Shown here: positions 13,608 to 23,340 of the stretch, in pieces | How the letters are laid out: every line of letters starts with the position of its first letter | Numbering within the stretch: the first letter of the stretch is position 1 | Assembly: GCA_963675135.1 (NCBI GenBank) | Contig: OY776134.1 | Location: 69,363,643-69,427,642, forward strand | Source: Galeopsis tetrahit | Lineage: Eukaryota > Streptophyta > Magnoliopsida > Lamiales > Lamiaceae | Direction of reading: 5' to 3' | DNA: 64,000 nucleotides | Position numbers and translations under genes: made by a program | Notes under the pieces: model-generated | What the model saw: only the letters and a program-made list of their open reading frames with translations | Databases searched by the model: none | Told to the model about the DNA's origin: nothing

Positions 13608-13709
13608 ACAGATAGCCACGGGAGTTCCCCCAAACACTTCAGTGGGTATTGTTCGTCTTGTACGAAATACTCAATGAAGCGATTGAGGGGACTCTGGTGG
13701 AAACCTGAT
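13608..13709 (-). ncRNA. MIR395 hairpin A1
   Basis: The minus strand carries the exact miR395 core TGAAGTGTTTGGGGGAACTC (13622-13641, preceded by C at 13642) on the 3' arm. The 5' arm holds the near-complementary star GAGTCCCCTCAATCGCTTCA (13675-13694). The loop contains GTACAAGACGAAC. miR395 targets ATP sulfurylases and SULTR2;1 and is induced by sulfate limitation (established for the family). A1 is the last hairpin of a four-hairpin, same-strand group that is probably one transcript. A palindrome follows it on the 3' side. Confidence 0.9.
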
Positions 13710-13745
13710 GACTTGTTTCAGCATTTGAGAGTGTTTCTATTGTAT

Positions 13746-13845
13746 ATCAGATCACTCCAAGAGTTCCCCCAAACACTTCAACGAGCATCGTTCTTCAAGA
13801 AACTACTCAATGAAGCGGTTGGAGGGACTCCAGGGGAAACCTGAT
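13746..13845 (-). ncRNA. MIR395 hairpin A2
   Basis: The exact 20-nt miR395 core lies at 13761-13780 (minus). The 21st, 5' base is U instead of C. The star-side sequence occupies 13811-13830 and the stem extends to paired ATCAG/CTGAT at the borders. The loop ACTACTCAA..TTCTTGAAGAA is shared with A3 and B2. It lies ~120 bases upstream of A1 on the same putative transcript. Confidence 0.9.
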
Positions 13846-13890
13846 GGCTTGTTTCAGTTTTTTTGTTGAAAGTTTGTTAATGCATTGTAT

Positions 13891-13990
13891 ATCAGATCAC
13901 TCTGAGAGTTCCCCCAAACACTTCAGCGAGCATTGTTCTTCAAGAAACTACTCAATGAAGCGATTGGGGGGAATCCAGGGGAAACCCAAT
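13891..13990 (-). ncRNA. MIR395 hairpin A3
   Basis: The 21-nt CTGAAGTG...GAACTC mature sequence is at 13906-13926 (minus) with the star side at 13956-13975. The star arm carries an extra G run (GGGGGG), so the stem has small mismatches opposite the mature strand. Closely similar to A2, which suggests local tandem duplication. Confidence 0.88.
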
Positions 13991-14025
13991 GGCTTGTTTC
14001 GTTTATTTAGTTGAAAGATTAGTAT

Positions 14026-14126
14026 ATCAGATAAGCCCGGGAGTTCCCCCAAACACTTCAGTGAGAATCGTTTGTTCAAGAAACTACTCAATGAAGCATT
14101 GAAGGGAACTCTAGGGGAAAACTGAT
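14026..14126 (-). ncRNA. MIR395 hairpin A4 (promoter-proximal)
   Basis: Mature miR395 occupies 14041-14061 (minus) and the star side GAGTTCCCTTCAATGCTTCA 14092-14111. Outer ATCAG/CTGAT borders pair. It is the first hairpin after the group A TATA box, about 40 bases from it, and matches B3 and E1 closely. Confidence 0.9.
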
Positions 14127-14160
14127 GACTCGTTTCAAATGACTTGGATTCATTGCTACA

Positions 14161-14435
14161 CGTGTATATATAGTGAGCCGATTCAACACGAAAAACGTCA
14201 AACTAGTCGTTGCACCTGGCCTTAACCTTGGACTAGGTGAAGAACAAAGTTTGATTCTTAGCATTTTCCTACTTGTTATGTACAAGATTCTGTAAAATGG
14301 GTCTATGATCAGAATCAGGAGATTTGATTTTGGATAATGAAGATAAAAAAAGGGATGGGTCAAAAAGATTGAAGATGACATGCATGGATTCTCTTGTGAT
14401 TATGTAACCTGCATTCTCGACCAGGTTCCAACTTT
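14161..14435 (-). promoter_or_regulatory. MIR395 group A promoter
   Basis: On the minus strand, in 5'-3' order: TTGGAACCTGGTCGAGAATG (about 14413-14432), a second block CACCTAGTCCAAGGTTAAGG (about 14219-14238), then CACTATATATACACG with a TATA box at 14164-14173. Start of transcription is expected about 30 bases further left, just before hairpin A4. The same order occurs in groups B and E. The GAACCTGG core resembles the SLIM1/EIL3 UPE-box. That link is an inference from memory of the motif. Confidence 0.65.
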
Positions 14436-15016
14436 CCCATGCATTTTCCTCTGTTTTCTTGTATGACTACTGGAGCTGCCATTGGTCGACCATACCTAAA
14501 CTGAAAGGCCAATTATTTACTACTCTCCCGTAATAAGTTTCTCTTTTCTTTTGGATGTTTTGATTAAGAAAATAATAGATTAATATGAGATGAAGTATGA
14601 TAAAATAATAGATAAAGTATAAGTGATGTGATTGGAAGAGAGAAAATAATTTGCTAAAAATAGAATGAGAAACTTACTGCGGAACATTAAAAAAAGGAAA
14701 GTGGAAAACTTACAGTGGAATGGAGTGAGTATTATTTTGGACAAATATATACTACATTGATAATCATGTGACTGAACAATCACAGTTATCTGCTAAAATG
14801 TTGTTGATTTGGATGCATGATTCTTATTGTTCTAGGGTGTGGTAGAGGATGTTTTACTTTTTTTTTTTTTTGTTGGCATAGCAGGTAGGAGTGTTCAACA
14901 GATCGGAACCGCAGGTCCGGTTTTTCGGAAACTGGAACCGAACCGGGATTCTACCGGCTTCGGTTCGATTTTTAAAGATAGACGTTTAAACAAGCTTAGG
15001 CAAATGTGCTCTTAGT
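14436..15016. repeat. remainder of duplicated block A (upstream part)
   Basis: Similar to 21055-21890 upstream of group B in the same orientation: shared GTTGATTTGGATGCATGATT, a GTTCAACRGATCGGAA run and AACAAGCTTA. The B copy is interrupted by the hAT-like insertion at 21295-21777. No gene lies here. Confidence 0.65.
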
Positions 15017-15730
15017 CTTCACCTTTAATTTTTTTAGGTCTTTAAGTTTAAAAAAAAAACTGATGATTTAAACAATGTTCCACATCAGTATTTTTGTGAT
15101 TTTAAATCAAGAATTTTAAATCTTGATTTAAAGTTAAATTGAATTCATAAATTTCTAGTTATCACATCTTTACTTACTATTCAATTAAAAAGTAAAACAT
15201 TACTTTTTCATTCAATCTTTAAAAAATATTTTTTTTTTTCAAAGTTCGCGGTCTAATACGTCAAAACCCACGATCTATGCAGTATGGCTTGTATGGGCCC
15301 ATTTTTTAAATGGACTTGAATTACTCAACCCAACCCATCTTTTTTATAGACGGAGACGGGTCAACCCAACGGTCCTAACCCATTTTAACAGCTCTAAATT
15401 ACACAAAACAGAAGTTTGGATCGCATAATTAGACATATGAAATTTCCATTTATAAAGTAAACAATAATTACATTTGCAATCTTTCAAAGTTATCAAATTA
15501 TATTATAAATTTCAATTACAATTTTTAAAAGAGTGTGATATAATTTAATTTAGAATGTAAAATAAATAAATTGTATTTACAGTTAGAATTTAGAAAGAAA
15601 AAATAAAATAAAATATTACAATTATTTAAAGTTACTCCATTTTTTTAGTTTAATATATGATTAAAGTGTTTAATTGGTTGCATTGAATATATATATATTG
15701 TGAAGGTGAGAATTGTTAGAATTATTTTGT
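15017..15730. repeat. dispersed AT-rich repeat before the truncated MIR395
   Basis: The run around 15410-15670 (AGAAGTTTGGATCG..., ACATTTGCAATCTTTCAAAG, AAGAGTGTGATATAATTTAA) recurs at about 24640-24760 and 27815-28110 in the same orientation and inverted at 19200-19440. No coding content. Confidence 0.6.
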
Positions 15731-15734
15731 ACGA

Positions 15735-15835
15735 CGATTGAGTATTTCGTACAACGATCAATACTCAATGAAGTGTTTGGGGGAACTCCTGTGGCTATCT
15801 GTTATAAAACAGCCTCCAAGAATCACCTGTGATGT
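15735..15835 (+). pseudogene. truncated MIR395 copy
   Basis: The plus strand holds the complete miR395 core TGAAGTGTTTGGGGGAACTC at 15769-15788 and the usual downstream palindrome (GGCTATCTGTTATAAAACAG). Upstream only the loop half remains (ATTGAGTATTTCGTAC...). The star segment expected before it (GAGTCCCC...GCTTCA) is missing and replaced by unrelated AT-rich sequence. Without the star arm a normal Dicer-like substrate cannot form. It points toward the 3' end of the subtilase gene, 135 bases away. Confidence 0.75.
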
Positions 15836-15922
15836 GATGTGATTAGATGAATGTGCAGAAATAACGGTTGAGATTAAAAGAACTGTAATATTGAGTTGTA
15901 TTATTAACTTTCAACAACTTTT

Positions 15923-18900
15923 TTAGTACAAAACTATAGGACTTCGCACGAAATGAACACCATCAGACCACACCAGTGAAGCAGAAATCATAGATGTCAA
16001 ATTATCCCCTTTAACAGTCACGACGAACGATTTTTTCTCGTTCAGATGACTAAAAGAAAGGGTGTTAGGCTCCACGGTGATATTGATGTTCGAAGGCTTG
16101 CTGATTTCAGCTGTATAAGTTGAATTTGGAAGGCCAACATTAGTTACTGTTCTTGAAAAGTTAGTTGATATTGGTGCCCTTGTTCCCACTTTGTATGTCA
16201 TGGAAGGGTAATTTAAGTCCTTGCTTATTTCCTTCACTTGATTCAACTTTGAGCAGTCTGTGATATTGTTTCCGAACAATTTTTCAACTGTTCCTGGAAG
16301 GTATCCCATGCTGCACAGCATGTTGATGTAGTCTTTGTTATTTGTTTCGTAGACGAGTCCTGGATTTGTTGCGTTTACAGGACTTATATGCCCTGCTCCA
16401 TATGAAAACTCTGCGTCTTTATGTTTTGTAGGATCCATTCGCCAAGCTGAAAAATTATCCATATTAGTTTTTCATTTCAGTACATGAAATTTGGTATTGT
16501 TTGATTACCAGTTGTCATAAGAGCAGATTTGATAGCAGAAGGTGACCAATCAGGATGTGCTATTTTTACGTATGCAGCGGCCCCTGCAGCGTGTGGACAA
16601 GACATAGATGTACCAGACAAAAACGCGTACTGGACTGATCTGTTTTCTAAGGCACTCTTTGAAACAGGACCAAACGGCGAATATGCAGCTAGGATCTCCA
16701 CTCCAGGTGCTGTTACGTCTGGCTGCATATCGGAAATTGTCTCAAAAGTAAGAAGACCAGAACCCAAAAATTTAACTTTGAACATATAGATACATACCTT
16801 GAGAATATCTGGAATGATTCTATTAGGCCCTTTTGAAGAAAAAGAAGCTATCAAAGGAGCATCAGTGTTCTTGATAGATTCACTGGTTGATATAAATGCA
16901 CTGGCCCCTCTACAAGAAAAAAAAAAACAAGTCAATATTTGTCAGTAAAAAAAAGCATGAGGAATTGGATATCTAATTACTTTGTAGAGTTGACGTAGGA
17001 TTGAACTGATTCCAGATCACTGATGAGCAACACTGATGCAGGAAGGGGGACGACACTGGAAACATCGGGTAGTGATCCTGATCGTGCGATTGCTCCACTG
17101 GCACCACTTCTAAGAGCTTCCTCTATACCATTCTTATCGTCACATAATACAATCTTCCCTTTTACCAAACTAGGATCTAAACACCCTGGAGAACAAGCCC
17201 TGGCACTCGTTTCATCACAGCGTGTCGTGACATCTTTTCCATACACTAGAGGGACTTGTCCTCCTGTGACGTTGAAGGAATTAACAGATTTCCCCTGTTG
17301 AAAATATGATCATTAGGATAGTGGATAGATCTAATATCATTATCAAGTTCATAAATCAGAGTTACTCACAACTATTGTCTTTCCATTTCCAAGAGTGACT
17401 TTGGTGACAATCCCACGATCCGTGGTGCTAGCACCAACGGTCAACAGCCACGGAGCAACACTGCCAACTGTTCCGGGGCTGAAACCGTCATTTCCTGCTG
17501 AATGAGCAGTCAACACACCTTTCTGAATCGCATGAAAGGATCCGATTGCTATGCTGTCAATCGTTAAGTCCACTGCTCTTGTTGATCCCACAGAGATGGT
17601 GATTATGTCAACTCCATCAGCTATGGCATCATCAAATGCAGAGAGTATATCTGAATCCTTGCAACCAAACTCCGAACAAACTTTGTAAGCTGCAATTCTT
17701 GCTGAAGGAACTCCTCCTCGAGCAGTTCCTTGAGCAATGCCGTAGAAACTAGCACCTTTTACAGAGTTCCCAGCAGCAGTTGAGGCTGTATGAGTTCCAT
17801 GACCCATAAAATCAACGGCAGAAGTAATTAAACTCGAGTTACCACCGTAGAAACGCGCCCCAATTAACTTCCTGCCAAAAATGCACATACATCATTATTA
17901 TAGAAAAACCATACTATATCTGAAAAATATGGAAAATATTACTTTTGGTCACCCAAGTTTACTTCTTTTCATATTTGGTCACTCACATTTAGTCACTATC
18001 AAAATTGGTCACTCAATTATTATATTCTATCAAAAATTTCTCCTTTAGTCAATGACAGATTGACTAACAAAATGATCAATTTTGATAGAACTATCAAAAA
18101 TTTCTCCTTTAGTCAATGACAGATTAACTAACAGAATGATCAATTTTGATAGAATATATTTTCCCGAAAAAATACTAGTTCTTACTTGTTGCAAGGGAAT
18201 TTTTTGCCACCATAACAACCCCCTTTCCATTTACTTGGAATAGGGCCGAAACCTTCATCACTAAAACTCTCCGACGTAGGCCATATTCCAGAATCGATAA
18301 CACCTATTACGATGTCACTTCCTCCCTCGACATTTTGAACTGCATTTTCACTTAAGCCCATAAAGCCCCAGGATCTCGTCGTCTGAGGCCACAGAGTTCT
18401 GCTTGGGAAAACTGATATCACCTCATCATGGCCTGGATAAAGAAGCTCATAAGTTATTACAAGGGAAAATATCATTTTTGGTCACTGAAGTTTACCTCTT
18501 TTCAGATTTAGTCACCCACATTTAATCACTATCAAAATTGGTGAATCCGTTATTGACTAACAGAGAAAAAAGTTTTAAGAGCTACTCACTGGCTAACTTC
18601 TCCTGTTCTTGCTTTGTCAGATAGGCAGCAAAACCATTGAAACTTCTCCTGTAACTTTTAACTAAGGCGCTCCTTGCAAAACTAACAAGCGAAATCGTAA
18701 AAATGCAATCTTCGTCATTCTGTAAAATCGAAACATCAGTTTATTAATCTAACGATCGTCACCTGTCATCGACTACTTCTTGAAGCATTTGAAGGTGCTG
18801 ATTTTGAAGCATGCGACTGTGGTAAGATGAATGGTGCACTTCAGGAAGGCCTCCCATGTAAACTATGTAAACCTGGATAAAAAAACACATTATTTTTACC

Positions 18901-19037
18901 CAACAATATTTTTCTTTTTTTAGTACAAAATTTCTTGCCTGCCTTTCATCTTCTGCAGCCTCACTCCAGCACTGAAAAATCAGGCTGCACAAGAAAAATA
19001 GAAAACAGTAGTACTTCTGTATTCTGAATGCATCCAT
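15923..19037 (-). CDS. subtilisin-like serine protease (cucumisin/SBT4 type), 9 exons
   Basis: A secreted protease of the plant subtilase family that cleaves proteins in the cell wall or apoplast. Proposed exons: 19037-18939, 18872-18763, 18681-18590, 18432-18186, 17871-17370, 17294-16981, 16909-16798, 16722-16509, 16446-15923; 737 codons, normal for the family. A hydrophobic signal peptide opens the protein. The inhibitor-like prodomain (VYIVYMG) follows, ending before THRSW-like TTRSWGFMG. The catalytic residues are Asp ~147 (VIDSGIW), His ~210 (GHGTHTAS), the oxyanion Asn (HSAGND) and Ser ~531 (SGTSMSCPHAAG). A PA-domain insert and a fibronectin-like tail complete it. Intron 1 is only 66 nt and needs a GC donor (CAG|GCAAGA). 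If retained it keeps the frame. Introns 3 and 4 hold repeat insertions. No defect is visible. It sits between two MIR395 blocks. Confidence 0.9.
17935..18175. repeat. repeat insertion in subtilase intron 4
   Basis: Contains TTTTGGTCACCCAAGTTTAC and CTATCAAAATTGGTCACTCA, then a tandem doublet (CTATCAAAAATTTCTCCTTT twice, near 18028 and 18091). The same family appears in intron 3 (18463-18560) and near 63590-63730. It lies within the intron and does not disturb coding sequence. Confidence 0.7.
18463..18562. repeat. second copy of the GGTCACT repeat in subtilase intron 3
   Basis: Starts GGGAAAATATCATTTTTGGT and continues with TTTAGTCACCCACATTTAAT, matching the copy at 63590. It occupies most of the intron between exons 3 and 4. 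Confidence 0.7.
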
Positions 19038-19109
19038 TTTCTTTCACCGATGAGAAACTACAACTCATGCACACGGCACACCTCTTCTTATATAAGATTT
19101 TACGAACAT

Positions 19110-19440
19110 AAAAGTTTACAAAATTATCCTTCAACACTCTAATCATGTATTACACTTTTTAAAAAAAAAAATTGTGTGTCCAAGATTCTACGCGGGATGA
19201 AGAGAGTAACTTTTAAAATTTGTAAATGTATTTATTTTACTTTCTAAATTCTAATTGTAAATGTAATATTTTTACATTTTGAATTAAATTATATTACACT
19301 CTTTTAAAAATTGTAATTGAATTTATAATCAAATTTGATAACTTTAAAAGATTGCAAATGTAATTACTTTTTACTTTACAAAATGTAATCTAATTAAATC
19401 TAATTTTACAATCCAACTTTCTGTTTGTGACATAAAAATA
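19110..19440. repeat. inverted copy of the dispersed AT-rich repeat, upstream of subtilase
   Basis: Reads as the reverse complement of 27815-28130 (GTGTCCAAGATTCTACGC, AAAGATTGCAAATGTAATTA). It starts ~75 bases upstream of the subtilase ATG, so it makes up part of that gene's promoter region. Confidence 0.65.
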
Positions 19441-20400
19441 AAATAAAAATTTACAAACACACAAAAAATTAAGAGAGTAATACTATTAAATCATGCAAGT
19501 AGGAGGAGGAATTCACAAAATACCAAAAAAATAAGGCGCATTTTTTATGTATTATTTTATAAATAATTGTAATATTATCATAATTTTTATGTAAACAATA
19601 TTACATTATTGCACTTGCAAGTATTACAATGTGAAAAACTATTTTTTATAATGAGATCATCATTCTCTTCTTTTCTAACCACATTCTACTTTATCATCAT
19701 TTTATTCATCTTTCACATTTTTTTCCATCACGGTTGCACCTTCTTTTATTAGTATCACACCTGAAAGGCATACAATATAACGACATTACTTGACAGTATT
19801 ACGAAATTACACTTAACAGTTTGAACAAATAACAAACAAAATATCAAAGACATTAACACACATTAAAACATAACAATATAATAATGGCAGTATCATAAAA
19901 AAAAAAAAAGGAAGTATCACACAAAATATCAAGACAGTAACACACATTAATGTATATCAAAAGCATACTTGTAATTCTTCTGCAAATTAGAAACAGAAAC
20001 TCTTAAATTCTTCTATCTATCTCTCTTAAATATATAATAGTATAACAATTCATATGAGATAGTACTACACTATCACACTTAACACTATTATGTTATTACA
20101 CTTGACAATATTACATTCAACATGTAATACTGTTTACCTTGTAACATGATACTGTTTAGTAAATATAGTAATAGGTAAAAAATAATGTAACATCTTAATA
20201 ATTATTATAAAATAGTACTATGACATTACACTTAACAATATTACGCAATTACACTTGACGGTATCATATAATTACAACTCATAGCAACTTATTAGTTAAG
20301 GTAAATATATACTAACATTTATCAAATTGATCTCAAGCTAAATGCTTGAAACAGCTTGTTGTAGTAAAGACAAACCTTAATATTCAAAACAGTAATGAAG
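19441..20400. other. AT-rich spacer with ATTACACTT words
   Basis: No gene. Short words such as TATTACACTTGACAATATTA recur irregularly, suggesting a decayed repeat. Confidence 0.5.
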
Positions 20401-20435
20401 ACAATCTGTTGCGATTCTTGGAGGCTGTTTTATAA

Positions 20436-20530
20436 CAGATAGCCACGGGAGTTCCCCCAAACACTTCAGTGGGTATTGTTCGTCGTACGAAATACTCAAT
20501 GAAGCGATTGAGGGCACTCCGATGGAAATT
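20436..20530 (-). ncRNA. MIR395 hairpin B1
   Basis: Mature CTGAAGTG...GAACTC at 20449-20469 (minus). Star side at 20500-20519 carries a C in place of a G (AGGGCACTC), adding one mismatch relative to A1. The downstream palindrome GGCTATCTGTTATAAAACAG is conserved. Counterpart of A1 in the duplicated block. Confidence 0.88.
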
Positions 20531-20577
20531 GTTACAGCATTTGAAGACAAATTAACTTGAAAGTGTTTCTCTTGTAT

Positions 20578-20677
20578 ATCAGATCACTCCGAGAGTTCCC
20601 CCAAACACTTCAGTGAGCATCGTTCTTCAAGAAACTACTCAATGAAGCGATTGGGGGGACTCCAGGGGAAACCTGAT
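20578..20677 (-). ncRNA. MIR395 hairpin B2
   Basis: Mature sequence at 20593-20613, star side at 20643-20662, ATCAG/CTGAT outer pairing. Loop as in A2 and A3. Group B therefore has one hairpin fewer than group A: only a single A2/A3-like unit. Confidence 0.9.
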
Positions 20678-20689
20678 GGCTTGTTGTAT

Positions 20690-20790
20690 ATCAGATGAGC
20701 CCGTGAGTTCCCCCAAACACTTCAGTGAGGGTCGTTTGTTCAAGAAACTACTCAATGAAGCGTTGAAGGGAACTCTAGGGGAAAACTGAT
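20690..20790 (-). ncRNA. MIR395 hairpin B3 (promoter-proximal)
   Basis: Mature sequence at 20705-20725 and star side GAGTTCCCTTCAACGCTTCA at 20756-20775. Long paired stem with ATCAG/CTGAT ends. Counterpart of A4, next to the group B TATA box. Confidence 0.9.
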
Positions 20791-20817
20791 GACTTGTTTC
20801 AGATGACTTTGCTACAC

Positions 20818-21050
20818 GTGTTTGTATATATAGTGAGGCGATTCAACACGAAAAAACGTTAAACTAGTCGTTGCACCTGGCCATAACCTTGGACTAGGTG
20901 AATTAAGAACAAAGATTGATTCTCAGCATTTTCCAACTTGTTATGTACAAGATAAAAAAAGTGATGGGGCAAAAAGATGGAAGGTGACATGCATGGATTC
21001 CCTTGTGGTTATGTAACCTGCATGCATTCTCGACCAGGTTCCAAATTTCC
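20818..21050 (-). promoter_or_regulatory. MIR395 group B promoter
   Basis: On the minus strand: TTTGGAACCTGGTCGAGAATG-type motif (about 21023-21043; TTGG is followed by the same AACCTGGTCGAGAATGCATG), then CACCTAGTCCAAGGTTATGG (about 20881-20900), then CACTATATATACAAAC with a TATA box at 20824-20833. Spacing matches group A. Confidence 0.65.
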
Positions 21051-21294
21051 CATGCATTTTTCCTCTGTTTTGTTGTATGACTACTGGAGTTGCCATTGGT
21101 CGACCATACCTAAATTGAAAGGCCAACAAATACATACATTGATAATCATGGGAATGAACAATCACAATTATCTGCTAATGTTGTTGATTTGGATGCATGA
21201 TTCTTATTGTGTTGTAGAGTGGGGTAGAGCATGTTTCACTTTTTCTTTTGTCGGCATAGCATAGGTAGGGGTGTTCAACGGATCGGAAACGCAA

Positions 21295-21777
21295 GCAGGG
21301 GCGGGTGCAACATGGAACATGGGGTACAACTGTACCTGCAAAATTTTTTTTTTTTAAATTGTGGCCCAATTTTTTTTTTTTGGTGCAACTCCATTTCATT
21401 CCCAAATCCAAATAAAAAAGGTCCACCAACAACTTTTTGCTCCCAGCAAAATGTAAAAGTCAGGGTCTTAACCTTTTAAACTGCTTTAATTTTAGCGGTC
21501 TCAAAAGTCAACATACATTATTCCTCATTGATTTAACGACTTTATGTAATTTTTTTTAGTTAAGTTGCATCTAATTGTATTACTTTTATTATTAAATACT
21601 TTCCAGTGCAAGCTAATAAAAAAAATTGTTTGACCATGAAAGCAATTCATTCCCTTTAAAAAAAAAAAAAAACTCTCATATTTCTGAACCTTGGTGACCA
21701 AAGATAATGGGTAGCTTTCGCCTTGAAGGAGGAAGTAGTATTTTATCCACAAATTCTAAATTATGGATCCGTCACTG
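21295..21777. mobile_element. hAT-like insertion in block B
   Basis: Begins CAGGGGCGGGTGC and ends GGATCCGTCACTG; the ends are inverted and start with CA. It splits the duplicated block that is continuous in copy A (around 14913), so it arrived after the A/B duplication. Flanking AACGCAAG and ACTGCAGG could be a worn 8-bp target duplication. No transposase frame. Confidence 0.6.
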
Positions 21778-21923
21778 ACTGCAGGTTCGATTTTTTCGAA
21801 AATTGGAACTGAATCGGGATTCTATGGACTTCGGTTCGATTTTTAAAGATAAGATTTTTAAAAAACAAGCTTACGCAAATGGGCTCTTAGTTGGTAAAGT
21901 GTATGAGTACGAAATACCTCGAA

Positions 21924-23331
21924 GAGAAAATTTCATTTTACATCCTGTAACTTAGGCCTAATCCAGAATATATCCTTTAAGTTTTCAGATTTTCAATTTA
22001 CGTCCTAGAGTGTCCAATTTACATCCTTTTCGGTCCAATTTACGTCCTTTCCACCGTAAAATTGGAAATCCGGTCAAATAGTCCAATTTACATCCTTTAT
22101 GTTTAAAAATTAAATTAATAATTAAAAAATTCTGAAAATATCATTAAAAATTAAAAAATCTCATTAAAAACTTATAAATGGTGTAAAATAAATATAAAAA
22201 ATCTAAAAAAATTTATAAATTTTACAATTAAAAAAATCTGAAAATGTGTAAATTTTTTATTTTTCTTCTAAAAACTTATAAAAATAAAAAAATCTATAAT
22301 TTCTATGATTCAAAAAATCTGAAAATGTGTAAATTTAATTTTTTTTCTAAAAGCTCATAAAAAAAATCTATAAATTAAAATTTTAAAAATGTTTAAAATA
22401 AAAATTTCCACAATTTTAAAAATGTCGTGAAAATGAATTTGGGACGGTTCCAAAATCGATCAAGGTGTGGAACTTCCACTCAACCTCGACGATGAGTTGG
22501 AAAATCTCGTGGGACCCAAAATTTTTAGGAGTTCGAGCAAAACTTTAATGACAGACGAGTATGAATCAAGTTTGATTTTTAATGAAATGTTAATAATTTT
22601 TATTATTCTTATTAGATTTTTAGAATTAGTAATTTTTCATCTACACATTTTTAATAAATTAATGAGATTTTTTTAGTTTTTAGAAATTTTAATGAGATTT
22701 TGAATTTCTTAATTTTTAAATTACACATTTTCCATTCTTTGAATTGTAGAATTTTTTATTTTTTGTATTTTCAAAATTTTAGAATTTTTTATTTTTGTTT
22801 TACACATTTTATAATTTGTAATGATATTTTTCAAAATTTTATTGATATATTTTAAATTTTATTTACACATTTTATATTTTTTAATTTTAAGGAGATTTTT
22901 GGATTTTTAATGATATTTTAGATTTTTTAAATCTTTAATGGGATTTTTAGAAAATTTTAATTATTAAATTTTAATTTTCAAACTTAAAGGATGTAAATTG
23001 GACTATTTAGCCAGAATCCCAATTTATTCATCACAATCCGGTGAGTTTTAAAAAATTTCAGCGGAAAGGACGTAAATTGGACCAAAAAGGACGGGAATCT
23101 AAAAGGTAAAAACATAAAGGCCATGTTTGATAGCTTAGATTAAACCTAGATTAACTATATATCATTTTTATTGGTTGTTTGATAGCTTAGATTAAGGGTA
23201 GATTATGCTTTAAAATTTATAAAGTTTAGTTATCATCCTAATCTTAGATAATCAGTCTTTGCTATCAAACATGCCCAAAGGATATAAATTGAATTAGGCC
23301 TAAGTTACAGGATGTAAAATGAAATTTTCTC
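21924..23331. mobile_element. Mutator-like element, 1.4 kb, 9-bp target duplication
   Basis: The two ends are inverted copies of GAGAAAATTTCATTTTACAT and match for about 40 bases (through CCTGTAACTTAGGCCTAAT). TACCTCGAA flanks both sides exactly (21915-21923 and 23332-23340). Sub-terminal ACGTCCT/AAATTGGAC words mirror each other further in. The middle is AT-rich and non-coding. The 9-bp duplication is typical of MULEs. A smaller MITE is nested near its right arm. Confidence 0.85.
23119..23276. mobile_element. small MITE nested in the MULE
   Basis: Ends GGCCATGTTTGATAGC and, reversed, GGGCATGTTTGATAGC. The interior TAGATTAAACCTAGATTAAC is repeated at the start of intron 2 of the PQQ gene (about 35965). 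It interrupts the arm homology of the surrounding element. Confidence 0.65.
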
Positions 23332-23340
23332 TACCTCGAA

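Noticed and set aside
13608..14126. CRISPR-like array
   Set aside because: The regularly spaced near-identical segments are MIR395 hairpins, with complementary arms and a plant context. Spacers are not unique sequences between short repeats.
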